NCBI RefSeq assembly: GCF_018139145.2
Contig: NC_059480.1
Span: forward strand, 15,314,428 to 15,378,427
Source of the DNA: Gymnogyps californianus
Taxonomy: Eukaryota; Chordata; Aves; Accipitriformes; Cathartidae
Reading direction: 5' to 3'
DNA length: 64,000 nucleotides
Part shown: piece by piece, positions 8,041 to 21,375 of the stretch
How positions within the stretch are numbered: the stretch's first letter is position 1
How the letters are laid out: the number at the start of each line of letters is the position of its first letter
Program-made: the position numbers and the translations under genes
The notes under the pieces: generated by a model
Told to the model about the DNA's origin: nothing
The model's input: the letters and a program-made list of their open reading frames with translations, nothing else
Database searches by the model: none

Positions 8041-11000
8041 GCTGGCGTTCTCCCTCCTGCGGGGGATTTGCAAAGGGCTCGGGAAATGCGGAGCTGGGCA
8101 GCCCGGTCCCTCCCGGCCGGGAGTGAGAACAGGCTGTAATTATGTCCATGTTTATGGTAGCCGAGGAGCTGCTAACCGCCTCTAATTGCCGGCAACAGGT
8201 CGGTGTCTCTGGGGGATGAGAGCGGGGCGGGCAGCGAGAACAGGCTGTCATCAGGGGCTGCCAGCCCTCGCCCACGCCGGGGACCTGGGGAGCGCCTGGC
8301 AGCAGCTCCCCTTGCCTGCGCTCCCACCCGGCCGCAGCCCAGCCCCTGCCCGCTGCAGCGCCGGCGGGGAGGGCTGCGCTTTCGGGGTGTGCTTGGAGCC
8401 AGGCTGTGGGGCGCTGGGCCTCCAAAAGCATCCGCCTCGCTGGGGGCTTCTTGGATCGGCGGGCCGAGGGCTGCGCGGGGCCGCGGGGAGGCGGTGACAC
8501 CGGCGTCCCCGCTCTGCACCTCCGCCGGCGGCCCGCGGCGGGGACATGCCTTACACGTGCGAGGGCTGTGGTCCCCGAGCGGAAGCGCGTATATACGTGT
8601 GAATTCCCCGGGGATCAGGAGAGGAAGGGGAGGATTGGCATGGAAGGATGTCTCTGGAAGTGAAGTGGCCGAGGCCAAGTTTAGGCTGGAAGGAGGTGGT
8701 GAAGGGGTTTGTAACCGTCGAGGGGTCCTGGAACAGACCCTCTGGGCTTCTCCGGCCCTGCCTTTGCTTGTGAAAGAGGTGTCAAGGGGGTGATAAAGCC
8801 CCGTGATAAGGGGCTGCCCCAGGGACTGGGGTGTCCCTTGTCTCGCAGTCCTCCGGCAATGGTCTTTGCTTTGCTCGGGCAGTCATCTTGGGTTACAAAT
8901 TGGGAATTGTCCAAAACAGATTTGGGAAGAACCTTTAGACAGCACATTAGGGCATTACTGACTGGCAGAACATCTTGGAGGAAAAATGTGTTGGCAAGAA
9001 AATTTAGACTGGTCCTGGGCACGGGCCCAGGGGTGGGAAGGTGGAATAAAATAGGATGCTGCCGCTGGTGTGGCACGCAGGAGGCGAGGAGGTGGCAGGG
9101 CTGGCTGTGCCTGCTCTCCAGTCCTTTAGGAAGCAGCCAAGATGAGCAAAATGTGCTTCTAGAGATCCAAGAGCCTTAATATCCAAAGCTTGCAGGATCC
9201 TAGGAAATACAGAAAATAGAAACCAAGTTGCTCGTAAGAGCTGGGGTACAAGCTGGAGCGCAGGAATGGCACACCAAGCCTTTCCTCTTTCGGTCACGGA
9301 CTGAAAACCTAGCCTGGCCGCAGCTCAGAGTCATCACCACCCTGAAGGCTGGAAAACAAGTGCTGCGTCTCAGGGACATGTCCCTGGCTCAGATGTCTCC
9401 TCTGGGCAGCCCTGCACACACGCCTCCACTCGTGGTTCCCATTCCAAGAGCCTGTTGTGCAATCCATACCCAACCGGCTCCCCTGGGAGGTGTGATCTCA
9501 GAAGCTTTGGGCGCAGGTTTCAGGGTTTATTTCCCCTCCATAAACGTTTGCCAGATCTCTGGGACAAGGTCACTTCCAAACTGACTTCCTGACAAAGCTC
9601 CCCAGATGAAGCAAAGCTTTCATGGCCGTCGCTCTGCTACACACCAGGTCCTTGTGGTAAAGAGGGCAGCTTTCATGCAGCAGTGTGACTGCCCAGCCTT
9701 CCCGATGGCAGGAGCTCCTCGCTGGGTAGGACGGCAGCCCTGTTTTATGGCAGATCCTGCCCTCTCCTTTCCACTGGGGACCCATTTCCCAAGGGCCTGC
9801 TGAGATCCAGGATCCCAGCGCTGGCAGACCAGCCTCGGGGGGCTCGCGTGGCGGCTGCTCTCCTGGCGAGCACGTGCCTTGCAGGAGCCGGGCTCTTTCA
9901 GCTGTTCCCTGGCTGCCACTGCAGAGGAGAGGCTGAAGTGTTTATTCGTTTTACTCCTCACTGTGTGAGTCAGGCTGGGTGTGGGGGAACTCTGGCCATT
10001 CTGCGGTGACACCCCCTGCGTTGGGGGGGCATCGGTGGGCTCCAGAAACTGGTACCCTTCCTTCTGTTACCCACACAGCCAGGCAGGCGTCCTCGGGAAT
10101 GGCGCAGGAAGCTGTGGAATGAAGTGGCCACGGCTTTGCTGGAGTAGCAAAGTACCACTCCCAGAAACTCCGGCATCACTAAGGGCAGATCTTGAAGAAC
10201 CATTTTCACCTCCCCATCCCATCCCAGCACAGGCTGGAGCACAGCTCTGCACTGAGGAGGGCTCTGGGACAAGAGCCAGGGTACCTGGATCTCTTGCTAA
10301 GCTGATTTCTCTTGGCAGGCTCCTATCCTGCTGAACCAAGGAAACGCTGCCGGGGAGCTGGCGGGGAGGGCATTTTGGCAGCTGTGAAATGCCACCCATG
10401 TGGATGGGAATTCCCTTCCTGCCCTGATACCCATGGCGTTACTTCAGAGATTGCTGGTTGGGCTGGAGCTATGGAGCTATGTGCTAATGGGCACAAGATG
10501 GTGCAGCCCCAGCTTTCCCCTTTGCGCCCTTGCAGAGCCCCGGCTCCAGCCTGGTCCTCCGCTGGCAGCGAGGGCTGGGTGCTGGCAGGCGCTGCAGCTG
10601 GGAACAAGCACTGGGAACATCCCCAAATTGTTTGCAGGGCTTGGACCTGTATCTGCCACTGCCATTGCCAGCCAGAGACTGGGAGCTGCCTTATACTTTT
10701 CCCTTAGAGATGCTCTTTCCATGTGATATGACCAGAGTTCACCGGACCATGAATTTGCAGTCTGCTGGCCATGGCAGGGCAGTCCCACTCCAGCACAACA
10801 GCCAGTATCTTTGGCAAGATATAGCAGCTCCAGGCAGAGGGACATACAGCTGAGCCTGCATCCCTCTGAGAACCAGAAATAAATGCGCAGTCACTGCTGC
10901 GCTCCAGAGAGGAGAAGGAGCGTCTCTCGGCTGTCATCCTCTCCCTGTGTGGTGGGAGGTGTTGGCAGTGAGAGCTGAGTTATTTATTTATTAAGATCCC

Positions 11001-11763
11001 ACTTGTGTTGCTGCCTGAGGCTGCTGTCTCTGTGCTGGAGCTGTTGTGCTTGCATGCTTGCAGGGCACGGGGAGACCCTGCAAGCTGTGGAGCCCAGGTA
11101 CATATATGAAAATACCATGAGTTTGGCAATGGTGGGGCTGGAGGAGGCGTGCAGGGCTCATTGGCACAGAAAATGGCCCTGTCCTAAACACCGAGCAGAA
11201 GGCACCCTCTTGAGAGCCTCCAGGCAAAGGTGGATGTGCATCAGCTCCACATCCACTGAGTCCAGCCCCCAGCCACGTTGCTGCAGCACTTGTGTGCTGA
11301 GCCGTATGTGATCCCTGGCATGCCGTGGCTGTAGGAAGCCCCGCAGGCTTTTCCAGAACACGGCTTTTAAGTCAGATCAGACCAGCAGTGCGGTTTGCAG
11401 CCCAGCTGTGCGCAGCTGGATCGGTGCGGCTGGGGGGCGGGAAGACACAGGCAGGATCGTGGCGAGGTGGGAGGCTTGCCAGCCGTCCTCAGCGGAGGGA
11501 AACTGCGCCTGGGTGCGTCAGCGTGCCCTGGAAGTCCCGGCATACGAGCCGTTGTCTGTGCCCCTCTGCCCTCTTCCCCCAGCCCCACTGGCACCCCCAG
11601 CCGGGGGCAGGTGGGAGCCATGGCACGTGGCTCCCTGGGGACTCAACCTTCACTGACTACAGGCTCATAAATCCCATGGGGCCAGCCCTTGACCGCAGCG
11701 TCTGTGCTCCTCTGCACAGTGATCAATCACATTTTCCAACACGATTCCTTCTCCTTGGCATTA

Positions 11764-11792
11764 ATCAGTCCAAGAAAGCAGCTTGGACTGAT
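11764..11792. repeat. Perfect 11-bp inverted repeat with 7-nt loop
   Basis: ATCAGTCCAAG, then AAAGCAG, then CTTGGACTGAT. The arms are exact reverse complements. It is short but slightly more than chance would give for such a tight hairpin in this length of DNA. Confidence 0.8.
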
Positions 11793-12264
11793 CACTGCCC
11801 CGGAGCTTTCTGTAAATTCACCAGCTGATCGTCATCTCTTATTCCTGATGCCATGAATCGGCAGCGGGGAGAGCAGCGTGTAAACTGCACGTTATCCTCA
11901 GAACCCTGGCAACCACGGCAATGCAGCAAGAATATATTTGGGACCTTTGGGAGGTGCTGCGACAGGCAGCCCTGCCTTGCGCTGGGAAGCTCAGCTGAGG
12001 GCAGTGCGGGCGGGCAGGCAGGCAGGATGGCCAGCACAGGGGCTGTGTGCCCCGCCGAGGGCAGGGACAGAGGCCTCAGCCCCCCTGGTCTGACCTGGTC
12101 TCGGAGCCCTTGGGAGACCAGGCATTTCCCGTCGACAGATGGGATCGGTCACAGCTTGCCAGCCCTCCCATTTCCATTATTCCCATATCCATTTATTCAA
12201 GAAAACACGGGATACTTCAGGGTGCAGTGCTTTGCTACTGCAGAATAGAGCCTTTGCACAGCCA

Positions 12265-12560
12265 GCGTCTTTCTTGAAGTGGTAAGTAGATGGACTCTGA
12301 TAAATCCAGGGTACGATGAATCATTTGCACTTGGCGCCTGATCTCCCTGGTGTCTTCAGTTTTGTTTTAGCTTGGCAGCATTATGGAGAGAATTAGCCTA
12401 TCTCACTAATATTTTAATGTATATATAATTTGAATGCTGCATTCCTAAAATCAATATTCATTGTTCAAGGTGATAGCAGAGCTAAAATTAGTCCTTTAGC
12501 TGTATCAAGAATATCAGGATGATCATATGTTATTACGATTAGCGACCTCATGAAGACACA
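12265..12560. promoter_or_regulatory. Candidate conserved non-coding element
   Basis: AT-rich, repeat-free sequence with a SOX-type CATTGTTC (12459-12466), TAAT cores (ACTAATATTTTAATG) and CATATGTTATTACGATTAG. It contrasts with GC-rich neighbours on both sides, the look of a vertebrate developmental enhancer. No alignment was possible. Confidence 0.3.
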
Positions 12561-13084
12561 CGTCTTCATACACGTGGGTAGGGCAGCGGGGCACGGTGCT
12601 AAGCTGCATGGCAGTGCACCCTCAGCATCATCCCTGCTGCCTCTCCGGGGAGCCGGATCCCGCCCTGCCTCCTGCCTGCAGCAGTCCTGGTGAGCCACCT
12701 GAGTTACGCCCGAGCTAAGCCGCGGCGGCAGGTGAGGCGATCTGGGGCGGTGTGCCAGGGGGACACAGGGACGGTGGATTTTTGTTTATTTTTCTGCCCA
12801 GGGCGGTCAGACCTGACGTGGGAGGTGGTGATTTGAAATCCTCAATTAACACATTTTGACAGCAGAGCAGGGTGTATGCTAGGATGGAGTGGTTTTCTCC
12901 CTCATTTTCCTTCCTTCTCGTGCTGATTTGTAGCGAAGCTCCTGCATTAGCCCCTTGACCACTGACATGTGTTAGCAAGGGGTGGGATTTTTGGAAAACT
13001 CCTGTGCATTCTCCATTTGCTTTGGTTATGCATGGCCGCATGTGTGCTAGTCCAGAGCTGTGTGCATGCCCTGGTGCTGGAGAT

Positions 13085-13440
13085 CACTCTGGAGAATCGT
13101 TTTTCTCATAAGAGCTAATACGAGAGGAGAAAAGGTGGAGATCTTTCACATGCTAGTCAAGAACTGATGTGTTACTAATTGCTGTAACAGAAAATATTAT
13201 CCCTCAGAGGATGTTGTTATTTTATAAACAAGGGGATAATTTACAGCTCAATTACTTAAATCATGAGTTAATTGCTAAGCGCAATGAATAAATGCATTTG
13301 CAAGTACATTTAATTTGCACAGATTCCAGTAGTCTAGGCATTAAGAGGCAGATCATTATTTGATAAGTAATCTGGAATGTTGTACGAAATGACGTTTATT
13401 TTCACTTGTAATCCAAATGATGAAATGTCCTGAAATGAGA
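13085..13440. promoter_or_regulatory. Candidate conserved non-coding element
   Basis: A run of homeodomain/POU-like words (TACTAATTG, GAGTTAATTGC, ATGCATTTGCAA, ATTTAATTTGC) and a FOX/SOX-like TAAACAAGG, with no simple repeat. The richness of distinct motifs makes it one of the better enhancer candidates in the desert. Confidence 0.32.
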
Positions 13441-16400
13441 TTTCAAGGGCCTTGTCCTTCCTCCCCTGCAACAAAGGGCAGTGTTTTCATCAGCTGCCTT
13501 AGAAATGCGTTCAGGCTGCCTGGGAGCACAGGGGAAGGCAGGAATCTTCCAGGAGTGACACAGAGAGCAGAGCAGCAAACCTAGGTTCATGCAGGTGCGA
13601 TTTTTTAATAGTACAAAATGCAAAGAGAGAATATAGAGACAAAAATCGGGGGCATCTGTGGTGGGCTGGGAGGCTTCACATCAGTGTTAGCTGACGGCAA
13701 GATGACTGCAGGGCTGTGAAAAACACAGGCAGGACCTGAGGAGGTGAGCTGGGAGTACTTCTGGGGACAAAAGGGAGGTGTTAGTGCCACGGCCTGAGCA
13801 CCAGCAAGGCCTCGGCTCTGTGCAAGGATGCAAACAGAAGCAGCAGCAAATAAACCCAGCAAAGGGGATTTTTGCAGCCCACTGCTGTCCGTGCATGCCT
13901 GACAGCTTCTGCTCGCTCTGCAGGAGGCTGCAGGACTTTGGAGGCTGCGGGACTTTGTGTCCTTCGCAGGCAGATCCCGTTCTGCAGGGCAAGGAGCCCT
14001 GCCGGCTGCCTGCCCGCTGCCACGTTGGCTGCCAGAGCCGGGGCCGGCTGCCGCTGCCCCGAATAAGAGGCCCTGCAAACAGCAGGCACCTGCACTTCGG
14101 TTGCTGCTATTGAATAATCTTGGGCTACTGGTGCCCTTTCATAGGCTCATATCTTTATTGGAGGCTGTTAAAGCCAAACCTCCCAACAGCAATAACATGA
14201 CTACAAAGCGTTTCTAAGAGAAAAGTACGTGGGAATATGGGAGATACAGAGATCCCAGCCAATTTTAGTACAATACGAGTCTGAAGTATCCTTATAAAGT
14301 TAACAAGTCAAATTTAAATGTATACAAGGCTCAGGAGCATACAGGAAACAGGATCAGCCAAACCTTCAAAGGCACATCATTGTCTTTCAGAAAGTCCACT
14401 GAAAGGCTCATGCCGTAAAAAAGGTGTATTCACATGGCTGATACAGTGATAAACCCAGTGGAGAAATGCCAGCAGCCAGAGTGGGCAGGGGTGCTCGCTG
14501 CAGGGGTGTTACAGTGGCCCAGTCTGTTGTTACAGAGTGCTTCGTCCTGCTCTCTCTGCTACTGCCCCACAATAAAATGGGGTTCTGTTTGGGGTGAGTT
14601 TGGCAGGTAAGAGTTTGGCAGGTGATTTCCTCCGAGGCAAGCAGCGACCCTTGCCTACGATAGGCGAGCCAGCCTTTGCAATCCCGCTGCTGGAGAGAGG
14701 CAAGAAAATAACGCTCATGCCTTGCCCGGCACCGTCTCCATCACACTCTGGAGCAGCACAAGCCACAGCCAGGAGTGCAGCACACGGTGGTGGCTTCCCT
14801 GTCCCCTGAGACATAAGAACCCTGGATGCCACAGGCAGGAGAGGATGAGGAAAGAGCTAGAAGAGGCTGCTTGTGCTGCACGCCCAGGAGCTCGTCCCTG
14901 CTTTCTCCTCGGAGCCGAAGGCACCTGTGGATTTGGAGCGTGTCTGCTGTAGGCGCCTGGAGAACAGCTTGTTTCAGCAAGGGGAGCCGGAGGGGACCTT
15001 GCGGAGTGCTGCAATGTGGAAACCGTGCCAAAAGGTCCCAAGCCTGCTCCTATTTAACTCCCTTAAGTACCAGATTAATTGCCAAATGGGCTCATGAAAT
15101 GCCAGAGACCCAGAGCTTATTCAGCCTGCCTGGGTGGTGTCAGCATGGCCAGCTTACCATGCCTGATCTTTCCTTCTCCTGTGTGTTATTTGTGGACAGC
15201 AGGCTATATTCTGCCTTCATCATGTGCTGTTGTGTGTTTATACATTTTACCCATCTGTTTGAAAGCAAGAAGCAATGCCACATGACTTAAGCAACGAGCC
15301 ACGCTCTCTAAATAGCAAAGCATCCAAGCAAGCTAGATTGCAAACCATCTAAAGGCTGCAATAGAATGGCAGAAAGGTGTCAGGAAAATGCCCTGCCACA
15401 AAGACATTGGAAAAATCAAGGTCATTTCATGGCTTGTTTGTGAGCGGGAAGCAAAACCACCCCCATTTGGTGCCTCTGAAGAGGCCAGCAGATCTGGGCT
15501 GCGTGTTGCAGGACCTGGCGTGCAGGAATTCATGAACCATAAGGCCTTGTCAAAAATAATTTTTAAATGAAATGCAGTGTCCTAGCAAAAAACATGCCTG
15601 AGACATAAAACAAAACCAAAGTACAAAATGTGGCGTTTAAAGGCTGGATTCTGTCTCAAGTGAATAGAAGCCACATGCATGCATCTGAGATCAGATTTTG
15701 GCCTGATTTGAAACTGCTTGCGGAGGCTGCAGTGAGAGCAGGCAGAGGAAGGCTCCATCTCCTTTTACGATCCTCTAGACCAGACCAGCCTTTCTGCGCT
15801 TCCTCAACAGCAAAAAGGCTTCTGACACCAGGCCCGGTGTGCGTTAACTCCCTGGCTGCGGGATGGAGGGTCCCGGGGCTGCACCGGCCAGCACAGCAGC
15901 TCAGCTGCCCACTCCGCACCATGTGCAGGCAGCAGCGAGGCCGCTTCCACCTGCCTGAAAGCCGGGTCCAGACCTGCACCTCTGTGCCTGTGCTGCCCGG
16001 GGCGGGTTGGGGCCGGTGAGCTCCCAGCGACACCGACGTGCACCAAGTGTCCCTCAAAAGTGCCGGTACCGAGGCTTAACCTTTATTAATTGGGGAGAGG
16101 AAGAAATAATGCTGGCAAAATATTGACAAATACTTCAAATTAATGATTAATTCTAGATGGAGTGATACTGTTTGATGTGGTCTTTGCTGGTTTAAACAGG
16201 AGAAGGGTGATTCACTCTAAAAGAATTTATAAAAACACAAGTATTTGCTCATGGACAATAAATACTGGGGCAGATAAAAAGGGGGATGAAGTGTTCGGCA
16301 TCGTGATAGCAACTCCGCTAGGGAAAACTTTTGACCTTCCCACATCTTAAATCAATGTGCCCCCCCCTCCTCACTCTCCTCCAGGCCTGCCCTTGAGGCC

Positions 16401-19400
16401 AAGGGGACGGGTACGTGGGAGCACGCCGGGCTCGCCACGGGCTGCATCGCTGGCAGGTCCCCCCATCTCCCTCCCGTCCCGGCTGAGAGGCTCGGGCACC
16501 CGCCGACGCCCGGCGAGGGGCACGGGGCAGCACCCGACAGCAGTTTACACAATCTGTGTACACAGTGTAATCTGTCAATTTGCCTATTGTAAATGTAAGC
16601 ATATAAACCCGGCGCTGAAGCTGCTGTGGTTTACAGAGCTGCCCCGCCTGGGAAGCTGAGATTTACGCTGCCCGCTGGCAAGCGAGGTGTCCCGTCCCAT
16701 CCTGTCCCGTCCTGTCCCCTCCTGGCGCGGGCAGGCGGGACACCCGGAGGGATGGCTGCAGGCAGCAGAGAGCCCATTAATAACCCAGACGGAGCTGCGG
16801 CGGAGAAGCCGGCAGCACTACGCGTGCCCCACGGCACCTGACAGCCGTCGGATATGTACCTGAAGGAGGGAGCTTGCTATCTACCTTTCCCGTGGGAATA
16901 CGATGCAGCCAGGATAACCCCCGGACCTTGCTGGGCCTCTGCCAGTGCCATTAAAGCATTGACGTCCGCTGATTACCCTGACACGATGCTAGTTTTATTG
17001 AGACAAGATTAGCCACTCGCACTTTGAAGGGAGGCCGGGCACAGACTGTCACTGGCTGTCCCCTGCCGGGAAGGGCTCCAGAGCCTCTTTCCACTCTGGG
17101 CTTTTTTTCTTTAAAAAATCTAACTGTTTCCACTAAAAATAACAGCGTGGGGGTGAGCACGGGGAGCGGACGGAGCAAAGTCCCTGAGCTCATGTCCAGC
17201 CTTGCTGCAGCTGCCGCGGGGTGGCCGGCGGCGTGGGGTGGCTCTGGTCACAGCACCTGGTGGTGCGGGGCTGATGGAGCGGAGCCGGCGGTGCCCTCTG
17301 TACCCACGGAGGGGCTGAGCCCCTACCTGCGGCCGTTCCCGCAGCATCGCCTTGCCAGCTGTCAGTGAGCCTTTCATTGCAGACCCTGCTGACATCATCC
17401 TTTCCAAAACACCTGAGCTCCTCGTGGTCCATGTGCTCATAACACTTGGAAGTGACAGCGGCTTCTGGTTTCAATTAACCCAAGGGCAGTTTGGGGACTA
17501 TCTGATTGCACAGGAGTAGAGGGGAGAGGAGAAAAGGCCTTTCCAAGCAGCGGCGATGGAGTGTGTGGGTGAGGAACTTCTGAAAAAAGCAGATGGTTTC
17601 TCTCTTTCCTTCCTCCTTCTTTTCCTCGTCTTTTTTTTTTTTCCCTGAATTCTGTGGAACAGACAACCCAACAGCACATTTTTCACCATCAAAGCTTTGC
17701 TGAAGGGAATTCTCCGCTGCTATTTCATTTCTTCCTGATGTTCACAGTTCGTAAAGCAAACGGCCTCTGGAGGACAGGGAGAGCAGATCTGTCCCGGGGT
17801 CACAGCAGAGGACCGGCCTGGCAACCTCAGTGCACGACAGCCTTTCCCCGGCGGCTGGCAGCCAGGGGAAGCGCACACGCATCTGCCTTTGGATGCTGGC
17901 TACCAAACACGGCACTGCAGCCGGCCGCTGCTGACACGGGAATCTGGGACACACAGAGGTTTGCAGAGGTCTGTGACCTCTGCCTTGGACATCTGCACAA
18001 GGATAACAGCCATGAGCAGAGGCTGCTTGCAGCAGGGGGAAAGCAGGCACCAAAGTCCCTAGGCTGGCCCTGCTAACTACGTTTGCTGGTGCTGTCCTGG
18101 GAGGAGACGTGGTTGCAGGTCAGCAAAGGCAGGTCCCAGCTGGAGCCTTCCTCCTGCAGCCTTCCCGTGGTCACACAGCAGCCAGGGATCCCAAATCTTG
18201 TGTCTCTGGGAGATATAGGGAGGGAGGAAGCCATAATCCCATGAAATCCCAGCCCACAGTGTGCCGGTCCCTTAAATTACTCACTGGCGTCCAACATGTT
18301 CAATGCCTTTTGGAAGAAAGGTAATTAAAGGAGGAGGTGTAAATGGAAAATATGATTGAAGGGCAGACAGGGCTAGAGAGTTCTGTCATGCTAATCTGAG
18401 ATCTGCTTTTTTAAGACACCATTTTTAGACCTGGCAATGCTAGTTGATTGCTGCCCCCTGCGATGCATGGCAGTGCTGGCCGTGATGTGGGAAGATGCTC
18501 TTTGAAAAGGAGGAGTGAGAATTCAGCCCAGGAGCTGCAGCATGGGCAGGGACAGGAGCGAGGGGCGGTGGCCAGTTGTGCTTGGAGGGCTGGGGGAGCA
18601 CACTGATGGCTCTGGTCTTCTTTCACCAGTGACTTGGGCACAAAAAGGGAGCATTTGCTTGCAAAATGTGTTTCCCCAGCCGGGAAAGTGAGATGTGGAG
18701 GCCAGCGTGGGGCCGGGAGCCGCTGCCTGGTCCCCCGGGGCTGCCTGCGAGGGCGGGCGGCCGGACAACGTGCTCGCTACATGCGAGTGGCCGAGTCAGA
18801 GGAAGAAAACTGCAGAAGGGAACGACAAAACTGCGGGAAGACAAATGGGGCTGAAATGATCACTGGGACCGGGAGGGTCTGGAGCAACTCCCAGCAGGAG
18901 CGGCAGCAGCCAGAAAATAGCCTCATCACTCGCTGGAGCCTGAGCCACACGTGAGAGGGACGACCTGGCATGGGCTGGCGATGGGCATCCCCTGCGCTGT
19001 GTCTCCACGGCCTCGTTCACCACTGCTCGTGCAGGAGCACAAGCTCACTCCTCGCCATGGGCCTGTGGAGGAGGCACTGGAGGCAGAGGGGAGGAGCAGC
19101 CAGCCCCGTGGGTTTATCACTGGATATGTGTCACGCTTGTCACCTCTGACATCAGCTCTATGCCTTGAAGATGTCCCTTGTCTAAGGAAAAGCCACTTAC
19201 AGGCTCCATACCCTGGATGGCAGCGACCTGGATTGGGATGTGGGGTGCACTGAAGGGATGGTGCACAGCGATGCCACCCCATGCCACGATGGTGCTGGTA
19301 GCACAGAGCCCCAGCGCTGAGCTGGGTCCATCCCCACATCCTGGGGGTCAGGGAGCTGCTGACCCAAAAATGGCAGGTTTTGGGTGAAAGCAGGCTATCT

Positions 19401-20094
19401 GTGAAGGTGCTCCAGCCCCGCTCCCCACGTGCCATGGGGATCCCGGCAAGGACAAGGGCACCACTCACCTCCTGCACCCTAGGACCCATCCAGCCCCCCC
19501 GCTGAACTGGGAGCGGGGGCCACGGGGTGAGGACGGCCACGGGGCTCGCCGGCAGCCCGGCACAGCCTGACAGGGCCTGGAGCCAGCCCAGCCAAAGAGT
19601 TGATGGTTTTCACACCCCGTCAGCCTGATGAACGGCCGCACTCCCTCGGCGCTCAGCGCCTGCAAGGGTCAATTACAGCGATTACTTCAAGGAGTCAAAC
19701 CAGCTGCCGGCAGCGCTGGAGAAAATCTTTGTTTCAGGTTCGGCTTTGTGACGGGAAGGAAAGAAATGCCTGGGCATGTGGCAGGGGGTGAAAGGGCCTC
19801 TACTGTACGCGCGTCAAAAGTCAGGGGGTGACCGGGTGTTTGGGGGGGAGGAGGGCTCCGCCGGGGCCAGCTGCCCTGTTCTGCTAGCATGACTCTGAGC
19901 AGCAGTTGGGGCTTGTGCAGCGCCCAGCCCTCTCGGTGACTCAAGAAGGGCCCAAAAGCAGCCCAGCAGTTGTAGGGAGAAGTTAACGAGGCAGTTAGTG
20001 GCAGAGAGAGCCTTCAAAAGTGGACACAGTGCTGTAATGTAAGAAACAGAAAAGAGCAAAACCCTGGCAAATTAAAAGTAAAGTCACAATAAAG

Positions 20095-20275
20095 GTGATT
20101 GAAAAGTTTGAGGAATAACTTGCTAAAGGTATTAAAAGCTGCAAATAAGCATGTTTGCATACGTGCCAGGAGCAGGAAAACAGCCAGCGAGCCGGTGCAG
20201 GTCATGGATGATGGAGTCACGAACACAGCACCCAGGGAAGGCAGAGCCTCAGCAGAAAAGCTGAGGGGTAGTTTG
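20095..20275 (+). mobile_element. Decayed CR1-type LINE fragment (ORF2, upstream of RT core)
   Basis: Plus-strand translation gives RARSRKTASEPVQVMDDG, then ASAEKL. This resembles the RSRKPARESVGPL-DDG-...-AEKLNEFF segment that precedes the reverse-transcriptase core in amniote CR1 elements. It is heavily mutated and I recognise it by eye only. It is likely the same insertion as the fragment at 20840-21375, with a diverged or replaced interior. Confidence 0.5.
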
Positions 20276-20839
20276 AAGATCAGGGAGGATGCTCAGGCAG
20301 TGCCCCCATGGCAGCCTTCCTGTGGGGCTGTGCCGGGGGGCCCATCCCACCGCAGGGGCCTGCCAGAGATGTCTTCTAGCAAAGCGAGGAGCTGCAGAGT
20401 GGCACGTGTCCGGGACAAGGCGATGCCAGCCCAGCTGGGGTTGGTACCCGGCTGCTCCTGCCAGCCTGGGGCAGAGGCTGGGGAAGGCGACACGAGCTGT
20501 AGCCAGAGGGGCTCAGGGGATGTCACGGGCAATTTGGGAGAAGTCATCTATAACAGTCTGGGTCCATACAGTGCTTGGGGAAGACTCAACACCACCTTGC
20601 AGGAGGACGCTATGCCTCACAAGTCAGCCAAGTCACCTAGTGTGGGGAGCAGAGCGATGGGCCGGTCGTGGGGCAGTGGCACTTCCAAAACGATTTTGCC
20701 TTGGCACCTCTCCAAAAGCCCCTGAACACCCAATGGACTGGAGGGACATTCGCCTTGTAGGGAGAAAACAACTGGTTAAAAGACTTGGGGTCACCAAATG
20801 TAAAGCTGACTGCTGAGCAGGAGCTCACAGTATTAAACT

Positions 20840-21375
20840 TCAGGCTGGCAAACTGGCAGATGAAATTCAGTATTGATAAAGGCAGAGCAACAACCCACAG
20901 AAAAGCAGCCCTAACTACCCATGCAAAATGCTCACCTCCTCTTCAGCGATTCTGGGTTAGAGTCAGGACAGCAAGTTTAATACGTGATTAGGAAAGGAAG
21001 AGAGAACAACTAAACAGATCCTCCTCTTGAGTATTATGTGCAGCTCTTTTTTCTCAAAAATGATGTAACGGGAATGAAGGAGTATGAAGAAAGGCCTTAA
21101 GGATGCTTGGGAGTAGCGTTTGGAGGCATGGTGAGGAAAGATCAGGAAAGATCAGATGTCTAGGTCACATAAGCTTGGAAAAGCTGAAGGGAGATGATAA
21201 AGGTCCCAGGAGCCAGAGTGGCAGGTGGAGGGAGAGCTGGCATCAAACTGGGAACAGTGAAATCATGGTGAGAACAAGTCTACCGATGAGGAAGCCCTTG
21301 CCTTCACCAGGCACTGCTCAGCTGCGAAACCCTCTGCCACAGGCTGTTGTGGCAGCCAAAAGTGCACAAGGTGGG
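20840..21375 (+). mobile_element. Decayed CR1-type LINE fragment (3' part of RT region)
   Basis: LANWQMKFSIDKG matches the CR1 reverse-transcriptase motif LADWQMKFNVDKC. Later, AAGCTTGGAAAAGCTGAAGGGAGATGATAAAGGT resembles the CR1 stretch encoding SLEKRRLRGDMIE. CCCTCTGCCACAGGCTGTTGTGGCAGCCAAAA resembles the CR1 LPEDVV-type region near the end of ORF2. Many indels mark it as ancient. No intact frame remains. Confidence 0.6.

Larger units (their letters stand above)
7111..20030. other. HES1 upstream gene desert, part 1
   Basis: No coding gene is recognised. The stretch holds an A-run (about 7209-7229), pyrimidine tracts (7261-7274, 7380-7432), a CpG-rich patch (8270-8610) and candidate enhancers at 7720-8040, 12265-12560 and 13085-13440. 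AT-rich blocks lie at 14200-14450 and 16080-16345. Consensus RBPJ words CGTGGGAA occur at 14228-14235 and 16891-16898, and a small CCTGTCCCGT tandem tract at 16689-16724. Confidence 0.55.

Noticed and set aside
8596..8603. CGTGTGAA, RBPJ-like word in the CpG-rich patch near 8.6 kb
   Set aside because: A single weak-form site without a partner. The degenerate consensus YGTGDGAA is expected about a dozen times in this length by chance.
20099..20725. 208-codon plus-strand frame
   Set aside because: Its first part is decayed CR1 ORF2 and the remainder is unrelated GC-rich sequence. It is not a host gene.
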